A stretch of DNA of 38,822 bases from QQUD01 sp039029915. Lineage in GTDB: Bacteria > Chloroflexota > Anaerolineae > Promineifilales > Promineifilaceae. Shown piece by piece: positions 8,296 to 16,244 of this stretch. The notes beneath the pieces are model-generated. The model made no database searches. It saw only the letters and a list, made by a program, of their open reading frames with translations, and was not told where the DNA came from. Both the position numbers and the translations under genes were made by a program. The stretch covers positions 1 through 38,822 of the forward strand of contig JBCCFD010000015.1 of the NCBI GenBank assembly GCA_039029915.1, written 5' to 3'. Positions within the stretch are counted from its first letter, which is position 1; each line of letters starts with the position of its first letter.

Positions 8296-8700
8296 GTGGC
8301 CTCAGCCCGTTGAAGGCGACACCTTCCCATTGTAATATCAAATAACCATCTGAGTCCGCTGTGGCTTCGACAGGCTCAGCCGCCGCTAGTGGCATACTAA
8401 ACCAAACGCTTGCTCGTGGCCTGAATCTGTTAAAGGCTTCGACCACCTCCTTGCAAAACCAAATAACCATCTCAGTCCGCTGTGGCTTCGGCAGGCTCAG
8501 CCGCCGCTAGTGGTAATTAAACTCAACGCTTGCCCGTGGCCTGAATCTGTTAAAGGCTTCGACCATCTCCTTGCAAAACCAAATAACCATCTCAGTCCGC
8601 TGTGGCTTCGACAGGCTCAGCCGCCGCTAGTGGTAATTAAACCCAACGCTTGCCCGTGGCCTGAGCTTGTCGAAGGCTTCACCCTTAACCATGGGCAACC
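8296..8700. repeat. 120-bp tandem repeat array containing CTTCGACAGGCTCAG arms
   Basis: Three full units of exactly 120 bases start at 8341, 8461 and 8581 (each begins AAATAACCATCT), preceded by a partial diverged unit from about 8296. Each unit carries a conserved CTTCGACAGGCTCAGCCGCC arm. It also has a diverged partner arm (GTGGCCTGAATCTGTT), which in the last unit becomes CCTGAGCTTGTCGAAGGC, a near-perfect inverse of the first arm. Short frames on both strands inside the array are by-products of the repeat. It resembles a stack of REP-like palindromic elements rather than a gene. Confidence 0.85.
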
Positions 8701-8805
8701 TTGCGGTGCGAAACAGTAGTTACCCAGCGTTATTGACGCCGTAACCTTTCTCGGCCAAAATTCTCATATTCCAGCGCAAAAACCAATCAATAAGATGGAG
8801 TATCC

Positions 8806-9288
8806 ATGAGTGAAATAAAAAAATATCAAGCAAAAATCGTCGATGTTGACCTCGGCACCGGTGTGACTGTGGTTGAACCGGTCAATATTTATGGCTGCAA
8901 ATTGGGGGACGACGTGTTCGTCGGCCCATTTGTTGAAATTCAGAGAGATGTCACGATTGGTGACCGCACCCGCGTCCAATCTCACACATTTGTTTGTGAA
9001 ATGGTTGACATTGGCTCTGACTGCTTTATTGGACACGGCGTCATGTTTATCAACGACCTGTTCCAAATTGGCAAACCCGCTCCCAAAGACCGAATGGATT
9101 TATGGGCACCAACCCGAATTGGAAACCATGTCAGTATTGGTAGCAATGCCACCATTCTTCCCATTAATATTTGTGATCATGTTGTTATTGGGGCTGGCTC
9201 TGTTGTCACGAAAGATATCACAGAGCCAGGTATTTATGCAGGCAATCCAGCGAAATTATTACGGCCGTTAAACCCAGACGAAGTTTAG
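8806..9288 (+). CDS. Left-handed beta-helix acyltransferase (hexapeptide repeat family)
   Basis: The 160-residue protein consists of hexapeptide repeats ([LIV]-G-x4) through nearly its full length, including VTIGDRTRVQSH, IGSDCFIGHGV, IGNHVSIGSNATI and VVIGAGSVVTKDI. It ends in the typical PGIYAGNPAKLLRP tail of sugar N-acetyltransferases. The length and pattern resemble WlbB-type UDP-2-acetamido-3-amino-sugar acetyltransferases, which act in surface glycan synthesis; the exact substrate cannot be read. GGAG lies five bases before the ATG. It stands alone between the repeat patch and a convergent lipoprotein gene. Confidence 0.88.
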   Translation: MSEIKKYQAKIVDVDLGTGVTVVEPVNIYGCKLGDDVFVGPFVEIQRDVTIGDRTRVQSHTFVCEMVDIGSDCFIGHGVMFINDLFQIGKPAPKDRMDLWAPTRIGNHVSIGSNATILPINICDHVVIGAGSVVTKDITEPGIYAGNPAKLLRPLNPDEV

Positions 9289-9311
9289 GTCAATATACAG
9301 TGTTCAATAAT

Positions 9312-9341
9312 CAGTAATCAGTGGTCAATCACTGATTACTG
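9312..9341. terminator. Hairpin between convergent genes
   Basis: CAGTAATCAGTG (9312-9323) and CACTGATTACTG (9330-9341) form a perfect 12-bp stem with a 6-base loop. It lies exactly between the acyltransferase stop and the lipoprotein stop. There is no strong T-tract on either side, so a terminator role is inferred from position. The stem resembles CAGTAAATCAC at 5088. Confidence 0.55.
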
Positions 9342-9342
9342 C

Positions 9343-11457
9343 TCAATTCCCCTTCACAACGTCACAAAACGGACAATCACCGCCCGGGCGAATTATTGCA
9401 AAGCCAGCTTGAGGGTCTTCTTCCCAGTGGAAAATATCAACATTAAAAATGATCGCCATGCGCACAAAACCGGTGCGATTGGCTAAGGTTAAGGCTTCGG
9501 CTAGCCATTGACCCTGTTCTTCAGCAGTCGTTTCCCCAGCCCACCAAAAACGGCCAGGTACCCCACCAAAACCATCACCTGATAAAATGCCCAGTTCCGT
9601 TATGCAAAGCGGCCGTGCACCGCCAAACGCATAGAAAACGGCCTCCATTGATGGCAAGAAATACCAACCATAGTAACCACCTGCCGGATGACCCACATTG
9701 TCATAGGGCGAAGTAGCTCCTTCATTGTAGTGAACGCCAATGCAGTCTAAATAGTTAACAGCCCCTGCTTCCGCCATACCAGCCACATATCGATTAACCG
9801 CCCATGCATTGGTGCCATTATCAAACCCAGTCGGTGCGGGTGCCCCGCTAATCACCAAAACGCTCGGATTTTGCGTTTTGATGGCCACATAAGCAGGCTG
9901 GAGCATCTTTTCGACATACAGGCCCGGGTTAATCGTTCCGGCAGGCCATTCAAAATCAATATTCATCTCGTTCCATACTTCAATCGCATCAGGGGCAGGG
10001 TCAAGGGCGGCCATTCCACCCATAAACTGGGTAAAGGCTTCAAAGTTGATTGAGTCAGGATATGGATCACCGGTCACGGAGACAAGCACGTTAAAGCCAA
10101 GGTTTTTGGCCTCTATTAAACGGGGCAGAATTTCTTCTGGGCGACTATCATCGCGCCACTTCAGCTGGAATTTCACCCAACTCATGCCCGTTTCTTGCAT
10201 TAGGCCGGGATAATTCAACTCATGCGTTTGGCCGCCAAAGTTAAATCCAGACAGATAGACTCCATTGCCATAAAACTCACTCGGATCGGATAGCGGGATG
10301 GGTTCAACATCAATAAATGGCGGATTAATAGTGCTATATGCCCAGCTATAAGTTTCGCCATTTACCGTAAGTTCTGCCTGTACTGTTTGACCAACGCCAA
10401 TCGGATTGCGGGGAATGATGACCACGGCATCGCGCCAGTTTAGGAGGTCGCGCCCCCGAATTTGGGCGTGGTCAGTTAGATTGGTGTACGTTTCTTCATT
10501 AAAGGCGCACGCTTCAACTTCTACTCCATCCACGTAAACATGAAAATCCGACACGTTGGGAATTAAACGGCCGTCTCCAAATTGAGCGATCAGCGGTGGA
10601 CCAACTGGTTTTTCATACCCGGGACAGCTGGCTGTCGGTTCTGGATATTCAATGAGCGATTGCCGCAGCACAAACGATTGGCTGCCATTCGGAGGGTAAA
10701 AAATAGGATACTCTACCGCAGGCGGCGCTTCTACGACGCCCGATAGCACATCGAGAACAGACGCTACCTTAACAAACCCAATGTCATCACGAAAACGGCC
10801 GTATCCTACGCGCTCCAATTGAGGATCTAGCATCCCTAACGCGTGGAAAGGGGCCGATAGCCAAAAGTTCATGGCCCATAAATCGGTGCCGCCGCTGCTT
10901 GATAGGGCAAAAATATTGCTGCGATAAGCGGCAATTCGTCCTTCATCCGTGTAAAACGGATTGTTAGACAATTCCATGCGCGCAACGGGATTATCGTTGC
11001 GCCCCATATACTCGCTGTGGGCCTGTGCCCCAACAGTGATTTGTTCATCAACCGTTACAGCCGGCAATCCGGTTTGCCACCGAATGTCGTTCAGGTAGTC
11101 AAGCCACACTTGATTATCAACTTCGATGGGCGTGGCGGTTGGAGTGGGGGTAAACGGCCGTTCTGTTGGTGCAGCCGTTGGTTCAGCAGTGGCGGTATGG
11201 GTTGGAAAGGGGGTGTTGGTTAACGGAGCAAGTGTGGCTGTTTGAGTAGGTAGAGGGGTGTTGGTGGGAGAAACGGCCGTTTGGGTGGCTGTGGGCAACG
11301 ATGTTTCCGTCAGCTCAATCAATTCCAAAGGTAACTCTAATTGAGTCGCTGTTTCAACCGGTGTATCGCTTACCGTGCAGCCAACGAAAAAAGCTAGAAA
11401 CAGCCATAAAAAAATGATTCTTTTGTCGGTTCCTTGTATCCAATGCTTGCAGGTCAT
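9343..11457 (-). CDS. Lipoprotein with CAP/SCP domain and C-terminal glycosidase-like TIM barrel
   Basis: The 704-residue exported protein has a signal peptide with lipobox FVGC (Cys27) and a Thr/Pro-rich linker (residues 35-110). An SCP/CAP-like domain follows (about 115-255, with WLDYLNDIRWQTGLPAV and GAQAHSEYM). After a beta-rich spacer comes a barrel resembling clan GH-A glycosidases (about 400-690). The two carboxylates expected in such barrels are visible as Glu497 in VWNEMN (acid/base) and Glu621 in ITELG (nucleophile). The barrel is paralogous to the lipoprotein at 22971-24245, sharing SGAPAxTG, LDCIG/VDAIG and WVKxQ motifs. A role in polysaccharide or cell-wall processing is inferred. 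The Shine-Dalgarno site is weak. Confidence 0.82.
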   Translation of the reverse strand: MTCKHWIQGTDKRIIFLWLFLAFFVGCTVSDTPVETATQLELPLELIELTETSLPTATQTAVSPTNTPLPTQTATLAPLTNTPFPTHTATAEPTAAPTERPFTPTPTATPIEVDNQVWLDYLNDIRWQTGLPAVTVDEQITVGAQAHSEYMGRNDNPVARMELSNNPFYTDEGRIAAYRSNIFALSSSGGTDLWAMNFWLSAPFHALGMLDPQLERVGYGRFRDDIGFVKVASVLDVLSGVVEAPPAVEYPIFYPPNGSQSFVLRQSLIEYPEPTASCPGYEKPVGPPLIAQFGDGRLIPNVSDFHVYVDGVEVEACAFNEETYTNLTDHAQIRGRDLLNWRDAVVIIPRNPIGVGQTVQAELTVNGETYSWAYSTINPPFIDVEPIPLSDPSEFYGNGVYLSGFNFGGQTHELNYPGLMQETGMSWVKFQLKWRDDSRPEEILPRLIEAKNLGFNVLVSVTGDPYPDSINFEAFTQFMGGMAALDPAPDAIEVWNEMNIDFEWPAGTINPGLYVEKMLQPAYVAIKTQNPSVLVISGAPAPTGFDNGTNAWAVNRYVAGMAEAGAVNYLDCIGVHYNEGATSPYDNVGHPAGGYYGWYFLPSMEAVFYAFGGARPLCITELGILSGDGFGGVPGRFWWAGETTAEEQGQWLAEALTLANRTGFVRMAIIFNVDIFHWEEDPQAGFAIIRPGGDCPFCDVVKGN

Positions 11458-11597
11458 GTCGTCTCGTTTAGATTATCCACACCAACAAATTTATGTCGAG
11501 TATCTTGTCAAACTAGTTTCAGAGCAATAGTTTTAAACTTTTGTTACGCATTCTTCACATAATCTAGGAAATTCAGCAAATTTGGTAAACATAAAAC

Positions 11598-11625
11598 TTG
11601 ACGACACATTTAGTTATGGTAAACT
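11598..11625 (+). promoter_or_regulatory. Candidate sigma-70-type promoter
   Basis: TTGACG (11598-11603) and TAAACT (11620-11625) are separated by 16 bases, about 90 bases before the ATG at 11714. The -35 is close to consensus and the -10 is moderate. This is the best promoter-like pair in the gap at 11458-11713. Confidence 0.4.
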
Positions 11626-11713
11626 AATTTTCGCAGAGGGGATGCTTTTTTAGTATCCTGTTATTCTATCGGGTCCTTTTACCCACAAGAATAATAATTA
11701 AGGTAGGTGATTC

Positions 11714-12814
11714 ATGAACACCAACACTCAGCAACCTTGGCTATTGGCAATAGTCACCTTCGCCATTGGCCTCATTGTCGGCTGGATGGTTCTTGGTTGG
11801 AACATCGCACCAGTTCAATGGACTGATGCTGCCCCTGTCGATCTAGCGCCAGATGATAAAAACCTCTTTATTTTAACAACCTCAGAGCTTTATGCTTTTG
11901 ATCAAGACATGGTTAAGGTTGAACAGCGCATGCTGCGCTTTTGGCCAGTTGAACAAGCTGTAGAAGATGTTTGTTCATACGGCTCTACCCTAACTGATCC
12001 AGCTTTAAGGTCACAAGTTGAAGCGCTAGCTGAAATTGCAGTGCGAAACATCCCCACGCTAGCTGGCACAGCCTGCCTATCATGGTCAGATGGCTCGCTT
12101 TCACAAAAATTAAGCGATGCGGGTCAAGAGACAGGTGCAGGGGACACTGGTTCAAACAGCTTAATCCCAGTCCTGTTGCTACTGCTGCTCTTAGGTGCCT
12201 TACTAGGTGCCATTTACTTCGTCATTCAGCGCCGCAATGCACTTATGTCTGAAGTAGAAACGCACACAATCGGTGGCGCGATGCCCGAAGCTCCGCCCAC
12301 TACGGTTCAAGGGAGCGAAGACTCGTCAGCTATTCCATTGGCTCGGTTCCAGAGTGCCTACGCCATGGGACGCGATAACTACGATGATTCGTTCAGCATT
12401 GAGAACACCTCAGGCGATTTCTTAGGTGAATGTGGCGTCGGGATTTCCGAATCGATTGGCACCGATGTGCCGAAGAATGTGACCGCGTTTGAAGTTTGGT
12501 TATTCGATAAGAATGATATTCGGACAGTAACCAAGGTCATTATGAGCGATCACGCCTTCTTTGATGAAGCCCTTAAAGCGAAATTAGCTCCGAAAGGTGA
12601 ACCCGTCTTGGCTCGAGAAAACGAAATCGTTGTTCTTGAAACAGCCAGTCTTATTGTCAATGCTGAAATCAAATCAATGAACTACGGCTCAGGCACATTA
12701 CCGCCACAAAGCTTCTTCGATAATTTCACCGTTGAGCTTTCGGCATGGGCAAAAGAGGGTGACGCACCCGCAGCCGATGTTGAGGGTCGCGTTGATGAAC
12801 TCCTAGATTTCTAG
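11714..12814 (+). CDS. Unrecognised membrane protein with two TM helices
   Basis: I do not recognise this 366-residue protein. Helix 1 spans about residues 9-29 and helix 2 about 150-171 (LIPVLLLLLLLGALLGAIYFV), followed by basic QRR. The region between (30-149) is therefore probably extracytoplasmic and has two cysteines (Cys87, Cys121) that could pair. The C-terminal 190 residues are acidic and predicted cytoplasmic, with a beta-rich part containing GRDNYDDSFSIE and FLGECGVGISE. The AGGTAGGTG upstream supports the ATG. ACGGCCGT, frequent elsewhere, is absent from this gene and from the next one. It is followed by a strong terminator. Confidence 0.7.
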   Translation: MNTNTQQPWLLAIVTFAIGLIVGWMVLGWNIAPVQWTDAAPVDLAPDDKNLFILTTSELYAFDQDMVKVEQRMLRFWPVEQAVEDVCSYGSTLTDPALRSQVEALAEIAVRNIPTLAGTACLSWSDGSLSQKLSDAGQETGAGDTGSNSLIPVLLLLLLLGALLGAIYFVIQRRNALMSEVETHTIGGAMPEAPPTTVQGSEDSSAIPLARFQSAYAMGRDNYDDSFSIENTSGDFLGECGVGISESIGTDVPKNVTAFEVWLFDKNDIRTVTKVIMSDHAFFDEALKAKLAPKGEPVLARENEIVVLETASLIVNAEIKSMNYGSGTLPPQSFFDNFTVELSAWAKEGDAPAADVEGRVDELLDF

Positions 12815-12840
12815 TTCGCTCACAAAATTTACCAAAACAA

Positions 12841-12867
12841 AAAGGTGCTCTGAGAGCACCTTTTTTT
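12841..12867. terminator. Bidirectional intrinsic terminator
   Basis: GGTGCTC (12844-12850) pairs with GAGCACC (12854-12860) around TGA, flanked by A-rich sequence on the left and seven Ts on the right. It can end both the plus-strand gene and the convergent dGTPase gene. Confidence 0.9.
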
Positions 12868-12944
12868 ATTTCCTCATTTATCGCAATGGCCTCGTCAAAA
12901 CAGCGATCGAGCACCCTTCAATTGTCTCATTTTAGGAAAATATT

Positions 12945-14099
12945 TTAAGCTCGATGATATGGATCAAAAAGCTTTTGATATTCATCGAGGGCATATCGAT
13001 CGGTCATACCCGCAATGTAATCAGTAACTACCTGATGCTTAGGCAGATCAGCCAGCTTTCGCTGTGTTTGGTGGGGCAGCATACGGGGTTCCTTCATGTA
13101 AGCTTGCCACATTTCTGAAATAAATCGCTCCGCTTTTTGCTGCATGCGCATTAGCCGATAAGAGCGATACATTCGCTCCAGCAGGAACTTTTTAAGCTCA
13201 GCCACCTTAATTTCAAAATCAGGATCGTAGAGCACAATATTTTCAGAACATTGCTGAAGCGCCAGCGGTGATTTGATTTGATGTTTTTGAAGTAAATGCT
13301 CCGTCTGATTTAACACACTCGTTATAGAGCGACCAATCAGTTCGCGAATAAGGGCGTGTCGCCTGATAGGCGTCAATGGCTGTTGATCACCCCAGCCAAT
13401 TGCGTCTTTTAGCTCAAGCCAAATTTCCAGTTCGTTTAGCTCACTAGGGTTAAACATGCCTGCCCGCAAACCATCGTCAAGATCGTGCGCGTTGTACGCG
13501 ATCTCATCGGCAAGATTCGCGATCTGGGCCTCTAAAGAGGCTCTCTTCTCTGGTTCATAGTTAGAGGCATCGCTTTTGTCATACGACGTTTCATGTTTAA
13601 TCATGCCAGAGCGCGTTTCGTAAGTGAGGTTTAAGCCTTTAAAGTTTGGGTAGCGTTTGGCAAGCTGAGTCACCACGCGATAACTTTGCGTGTTGTGATT
13701 AAACCCACCAAACTCTTTTGTTAAATCGTTTAAAGCAAACTCCCCGGCATGGCCAAACGGTGGGTGGCCTAAGTCATGAGCTAAACAAATGGCCTCTGTT
13801 AAATCTTGATTACCGCCCAAGCCTCGAGCTAGAGAACGCCCAAGCTGAGCCACTTCTAACGTATGGGTAAGGCGGGTGCGGTAATTATCCCCTTCATAAA
13901 AAACAAAGACTTGCGTTTTATATTCTAATCGCCGGAATGCGGTCGTGTGGATGATGCGATCACGATCTCGTTCAAAAGCGGTACGCGTTGCGGATTCAGA
14001 CTCCGAATGAACTCGCCCCCTTGATTCAGCGCTTTTTAATCCATATGGGGCTAGCGTATTCGATTCATTTTCTTCCAATTTTTGTCGATTGTAAAGCAT
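12945..14099 (-). CDS. dgt: Deoxyguanosinetriphosphate triphosphohydrolase-like protein
   Basis: This HD-domain dNTP triphosphohydrolase (384 residues) removes triphosphate from dGTP or other dNTPs. The N-terminal region has the family motif TAFRRLEYKTQVF (about 53-65). The metal ligands of the HD motif are His79 (RLTHTLEV) and His108-Asp109 (CLAHDLGHPPFGHAGE), with the distal Asp in LADEIAYNAHDLDDG. The length fits the short dGTPase-like class rather than the 505-residue E. coli Dgt. AAGGAG lies seven bases before the ATG. Such enzymes tune dNTP pools and can restrict phage, but no other defence gene is adjacent here. Confidence 0.94.
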   Translation of the reverse strand: MLYNRQKLEENESNTLAPYGLKSAESRGRVHSESESATRTAFERDRDRIIHTTAFRRLEYKTQVFVFYEGDNYRTRLTHTLEVAQLGRSLARGLGGNQDLTEAICLAHDLGHPPFGHAGEFALNDLTKEFGGFNHNTQSYRVVTQLAKRYPNFKGLNLTYETRSGMIKHETSYDKSDASNYEPEKRASLEAQIANLADEIAYNAHDLDDGLRAGMFNPSELNELEIWLELKDAIGWGDQQPLTPIRRHALIRELIGRSITSVLNQTEHLLQKHQIKSPLALQQCSENIVLYDPDFEIKVAELKKFLLERMYRSYRLMRMQQKAERFISEMWQAYMKEPRMLPHQTQRKLADLPKHQVVTDYIAGMTDRYALDEYQKLFDPYHRA

Positions 14100-14238
14100 G
14101 GCTCAACTCCTTGTAATCGTTAGGTGGGCAGGTCTTTCTTAGCTGTTTGAACGTTGAATTTTGATGATGCTTTAATTTAATGCACGCTTGCTTTATGGTT
14201 ATGACAAGTGTAACATAAACTTTAATCGTTCGGAATAT

Positions 14239-14292
14239 GTGAACGGAAAGATACTCGATGAACTTAATTTGAATATATCTTTTCCTTTTTAC
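14239..14292. repeat. Imperfect intergenic hairpin, possible GTAAACGGA-type relative
   Basis: GTGAACGGAAAGATA near 14239 is an imperfect inverse of TATCTTTTCCTTTTTAC ending near 14292. It lies between the divergent dgt and LysM genes. The match to the other members is weak. Confidence 0.35.
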
Positions 14293-14347
14293 GTAGGTTT
14301 GCCGTAATAGTTTTGTGTCTGGATCTCTGAGCGATTTGAGGGTCTTC

Positions 14348-15049
14348 ATGACAAGAGGGAAACAATCTCAGTTAATAATTTTTATTATGGGGTCGGCGAT
14401 TGTGCTAGCGGCCGTTTTAGCATTGGCCGTCTCATCAGGCAATATTCGACAAGTAGAACCGGAGCAACCGACACTGCCTGAACAAGTTCTCGTTAATGGG
14501 CAACCCATCACGCTGCGCCGAAATCCAGCCTTAACCGTGCTGCTGGTTCAGCCTGATCCAAATGCCCAACCACCACCCGTGGTAAATGTACAAATACAAC
14601 CGACTCCAGAACCCAGCCAGCCTGAACAGGCAACGGCCGTTCCGGCACCGACCGAAGCACCAGCCCAACCAACGGCCGTTCCTCAGGGCGCCACGAATAC
14701 ACCTGCTCCACCACCCCCGGCAGCCGTTGCGCCAGTCATCACAATCAATTATGTCGTTCAAGGTGGGGACACGCTTTATCGCATCACAACAATTAGAGCA
14801 ACGTCAATTGCTTTGATGGCCCAGTATGGCATTGCTCAAGATCATCTTACACCCGGTGATACAATATCGTTACCCATTGGCAACCCAGACTATTGCCCAG
14901 GTAGACGGCCGTATGCAGTGGGCGAAGGTGAAACCATTTACGCCATCAGCCAAAAGACCAACACCAGCCAAGAGGATTTACAATCCATAAACCAGTTAGG
15001 GCCGGAATTTAGAATTCAGGCTGGTCAAATTTTGTGCGTTTCTCCGTAG
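14348..15049 (+). CDS. Membrane-anchored protein with two LysM domains
   Basis: I chose the ATG at 14348, which has GAGGG about six bases upstream; a GTG at 14315 would add 11 residues. The product has a hydrophobic N-terminal segment (about residues 8-30) that could be an anchor or signal, and a Pro/Ala/Thr/Gln-rich linker. Two LysM domains follow: YVVQGGDTLYRITTIRATSIA... and YAVGEGETIYAISQKTNTSQEDL.... LysM binds peptidoglycan or chitin-type glycans, so the protein probably attaches to the cell wall. The stop overlaps or abuts the crcB start. No catalytic domain is present. Confidence 0.85.
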   Translation: MTRGKQSQLIIFIMGSAIVLAAVLALAVSSGNIRQVEPEQPTLPEQVLVNGQPITLRRNPALTVLLVQPDPNAQPPPVVNVQIQPTPEPSQPEQATAVPAPTEAPAQPTAVPQGATNTPAPPPPAAVAPVITINYVVQGGDTLYRITTIRATSIALMAQYGIAQDHLTPGDTISLPIGNPDYCPGRRPYAVGEGETIYAISQKTNTSQEDLQSINQLGPEFRIQAGQILCVSP

Positions 15050-15051
15050 TG

Positions 15052-15429
15052 ATGCCCCAGCTGATTGCCATTGCGGTGGGGGGTGCGATTGGGGCGCTGC
15101 TGCGCCACACCGTCGCCGCTTGGGTTCAGAGTCAATCAGCAAATCAGTTCCCGTGGGGCACTATTACGGTTAACCTTGTGGGCTGTTTTGTTATCGGGCT
15201 CCTGTTTCAGGTTTTTGAACAGTCAAATTTAACCCAAACCCAGCGAGGCTTTATTTTTACGGGTCTACTAGGGGCTTTTACGACGTTTTCAACCTATGGC
15301 TTAGATGCTGTGAAGCTGCTTCAGACGGGCGATTTAACCGGAACGGCAGTAAAGCTGTTGCTCAGCAACGGGGGCGGCATTTTGCTCGTCTTCGTAGGTA
15401 TTGCAGCGGGGAGAGCGTTGAGTCAGTAA
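15052..15429 (+). CDS. crcB: Fluoride ion transporter CrcB (Fluc)
   Basis: This small four-helix protein (126 residues from the ATG at 15052) has the Fluc hallmarks GGAIGALLRHTVA at the N-terminus, WGTITVNLVGCFVIG in helix 2 and TGLLGAFTTFSTYGLD in helix 3. It exports fluoride as a dual-topology dimer. In-frame GTGs at 15034 and 15049 would add a few residues; the ATG matches usual family length best. It starts two bases after the LysM stop, so coupling is likely. No fluoride riboswitch is present, because the upstream sequence is LysM coding sequence. Confidence 0.93.
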   Translation: MPQLIAIAVGGAIGALLRHTVAAWVQSQSANQFPWGTITVNLVGCFVIGLLFQVFEQSNLTQTQRGFIFTGLLGAFTTFSTYGLDAVKLLQTGDLTGTAVKLLLSNGGGILLVFVGIAAGRALSQ

Positions 15430-15432
15430 TCC

Positions 15433-16092
15433 ATGAGCAAACGTTATCACATCCCAGCCGAACAGACCCGCACTGAAATTGAAGTTAAGAAATCTCGATT
15501 CATTGCCACATTAGCACCTGTATTTTCAGTTGCTGAAGCGAAATCGTTTATTCAGCGCATCAAAGCAGAATTTAGCGATGCCTCACACAATGTCCCCGCC
15601 TATCAGATTGGATTTGGTAATTCAACCACGGCCCATTCAAATGATGACGGGGAGCCATCCGGCACGGCTGGGCGCCCGATGCTGGCGGTCATTCAGGGAA
15701 GCGGTATGGGAGATCTGGCGGTTGTTGTAACGCGCTATTGGGGTGGCACAAAGCTGGGTACAGGTGGCTTGGTTCGGGCATATAGTGATGCCACAAAAGC
15801 AGTCATTGAAGTGACACCGCTAGCCGAGAAGGTGCCCACGCATTTAGCGATGCTAGCTATTCCGTATAGCTATGTGGAACGGATAAGGCGATTGGTAGAT
15901 GCACACAACGGCCGTTTACTCGACGAAGATTTTGCGGCGGATGTCACCATTACAGCTCAATTTACCGTTGAAAAATTTCCTCAATTTCAAAAAGAGCTTC
16001 AAGAAATGTCTCACGGCTCGCTTTCAGCGGAGATTATCGAAACAAACGAGGCCACCATCATGCCCCTTAACACCTTTGACCATGATCATTGA
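15433..16092 (+). CDS. YigZ/IMPACT family protein
   Basis: The 219-residue protein has the UPF0029/IMPACT N-terminal domain: SHNVPAYQIG, DDGEPSGTAGRPML, and VVVTRYWGGTKLGTGGLVRAYSDA at about residues 50-120. A C-terminal ferredoxin-like domain follows, as in E. coli YigZ. Family members are linked to translation stress or proline-related control in various organisms; the function here is not known. It begins three bases after crcB, so the LysM-crcB-yigZ trio probably forms one operon. Confidence 0.93.
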   Translation: MSKRYHIPAEQTRTEIEVKKSRFIATLAPVFSVAEAKSFIQRIKAEFSDASHNVPAYQIGFGNSTTAHSNDDGEPSGTAGRPMLAVIQGSGMGDLAVVVTRYWGGTKLGTGGLVRAYSDATKAVIEVTPLAEKVPTHLAMLAIPYSYVERIRRLVDAHNGRLLDEDFAADVTITAQFTVEKFPQFQKELQEMSHGSLSAEIIETNEATIMPLNTFDHDH

Positions 16093-16169
16093 CCCTATTT
16101 GCGCACATGATGTGCACATAGTCCCAATTACCTCTATTGAATACGGCCGTTTTCCAACACAATAATTCA

Positions 16170-16239
16170 GAAGGTAGAGCCTTTCAGCAGGGGTACCAAC
16201 CCCATCCTGGGAAGAGGATGTTGAATGTGCTCTGCCTTC
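16170..16239. other. Three-way-junction-like inverted repeat structure between convergent genes
   Basis: The outer stem GAAGGTAGAGC (16170-16180) pairs with GCTCTGCCTTC (16229-16239), 11 pairs including one G-U. Inside are GGGG (16190-16193) with CCCC (16200-16203), and CATCCT (16203-16208) with AGGATG (16215-16220), sharing one base. It lies five bases beyond the kinase-like gene stop. It may be a bidirectional terminator or a structured RNA. No known RNA class was recognised. Confidence 0.5.
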
Positions 16240-16244
16240 ATGCC

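Noticed and set aside
8341..8700. CRISPR array
   Set aside because: The units are full 120-bp tandem copies with no unique spacers between short repeats, and no cas gene is present.
8240..8719. Short frames on both strands within the repeat array
   Set aside because: They follow the 120-bp periodicity, have no start signals, and the periodic unit (120, divisible by 3) keeps frames open by chance.
15000..15051. Fluoride riboswitch ahead of crcB
   Set aside because: The upstream sequence is LysM coding sequence and crcB follows after two bases, so there is no room for the aptamer.
16170..16239. tRNA-like sequence with GGTAGAGC
   Set aside because: The D-arm-like octamer is present, but there is no T-arm, anticodon arm or 7-bp acceptor stem at the right spacing.
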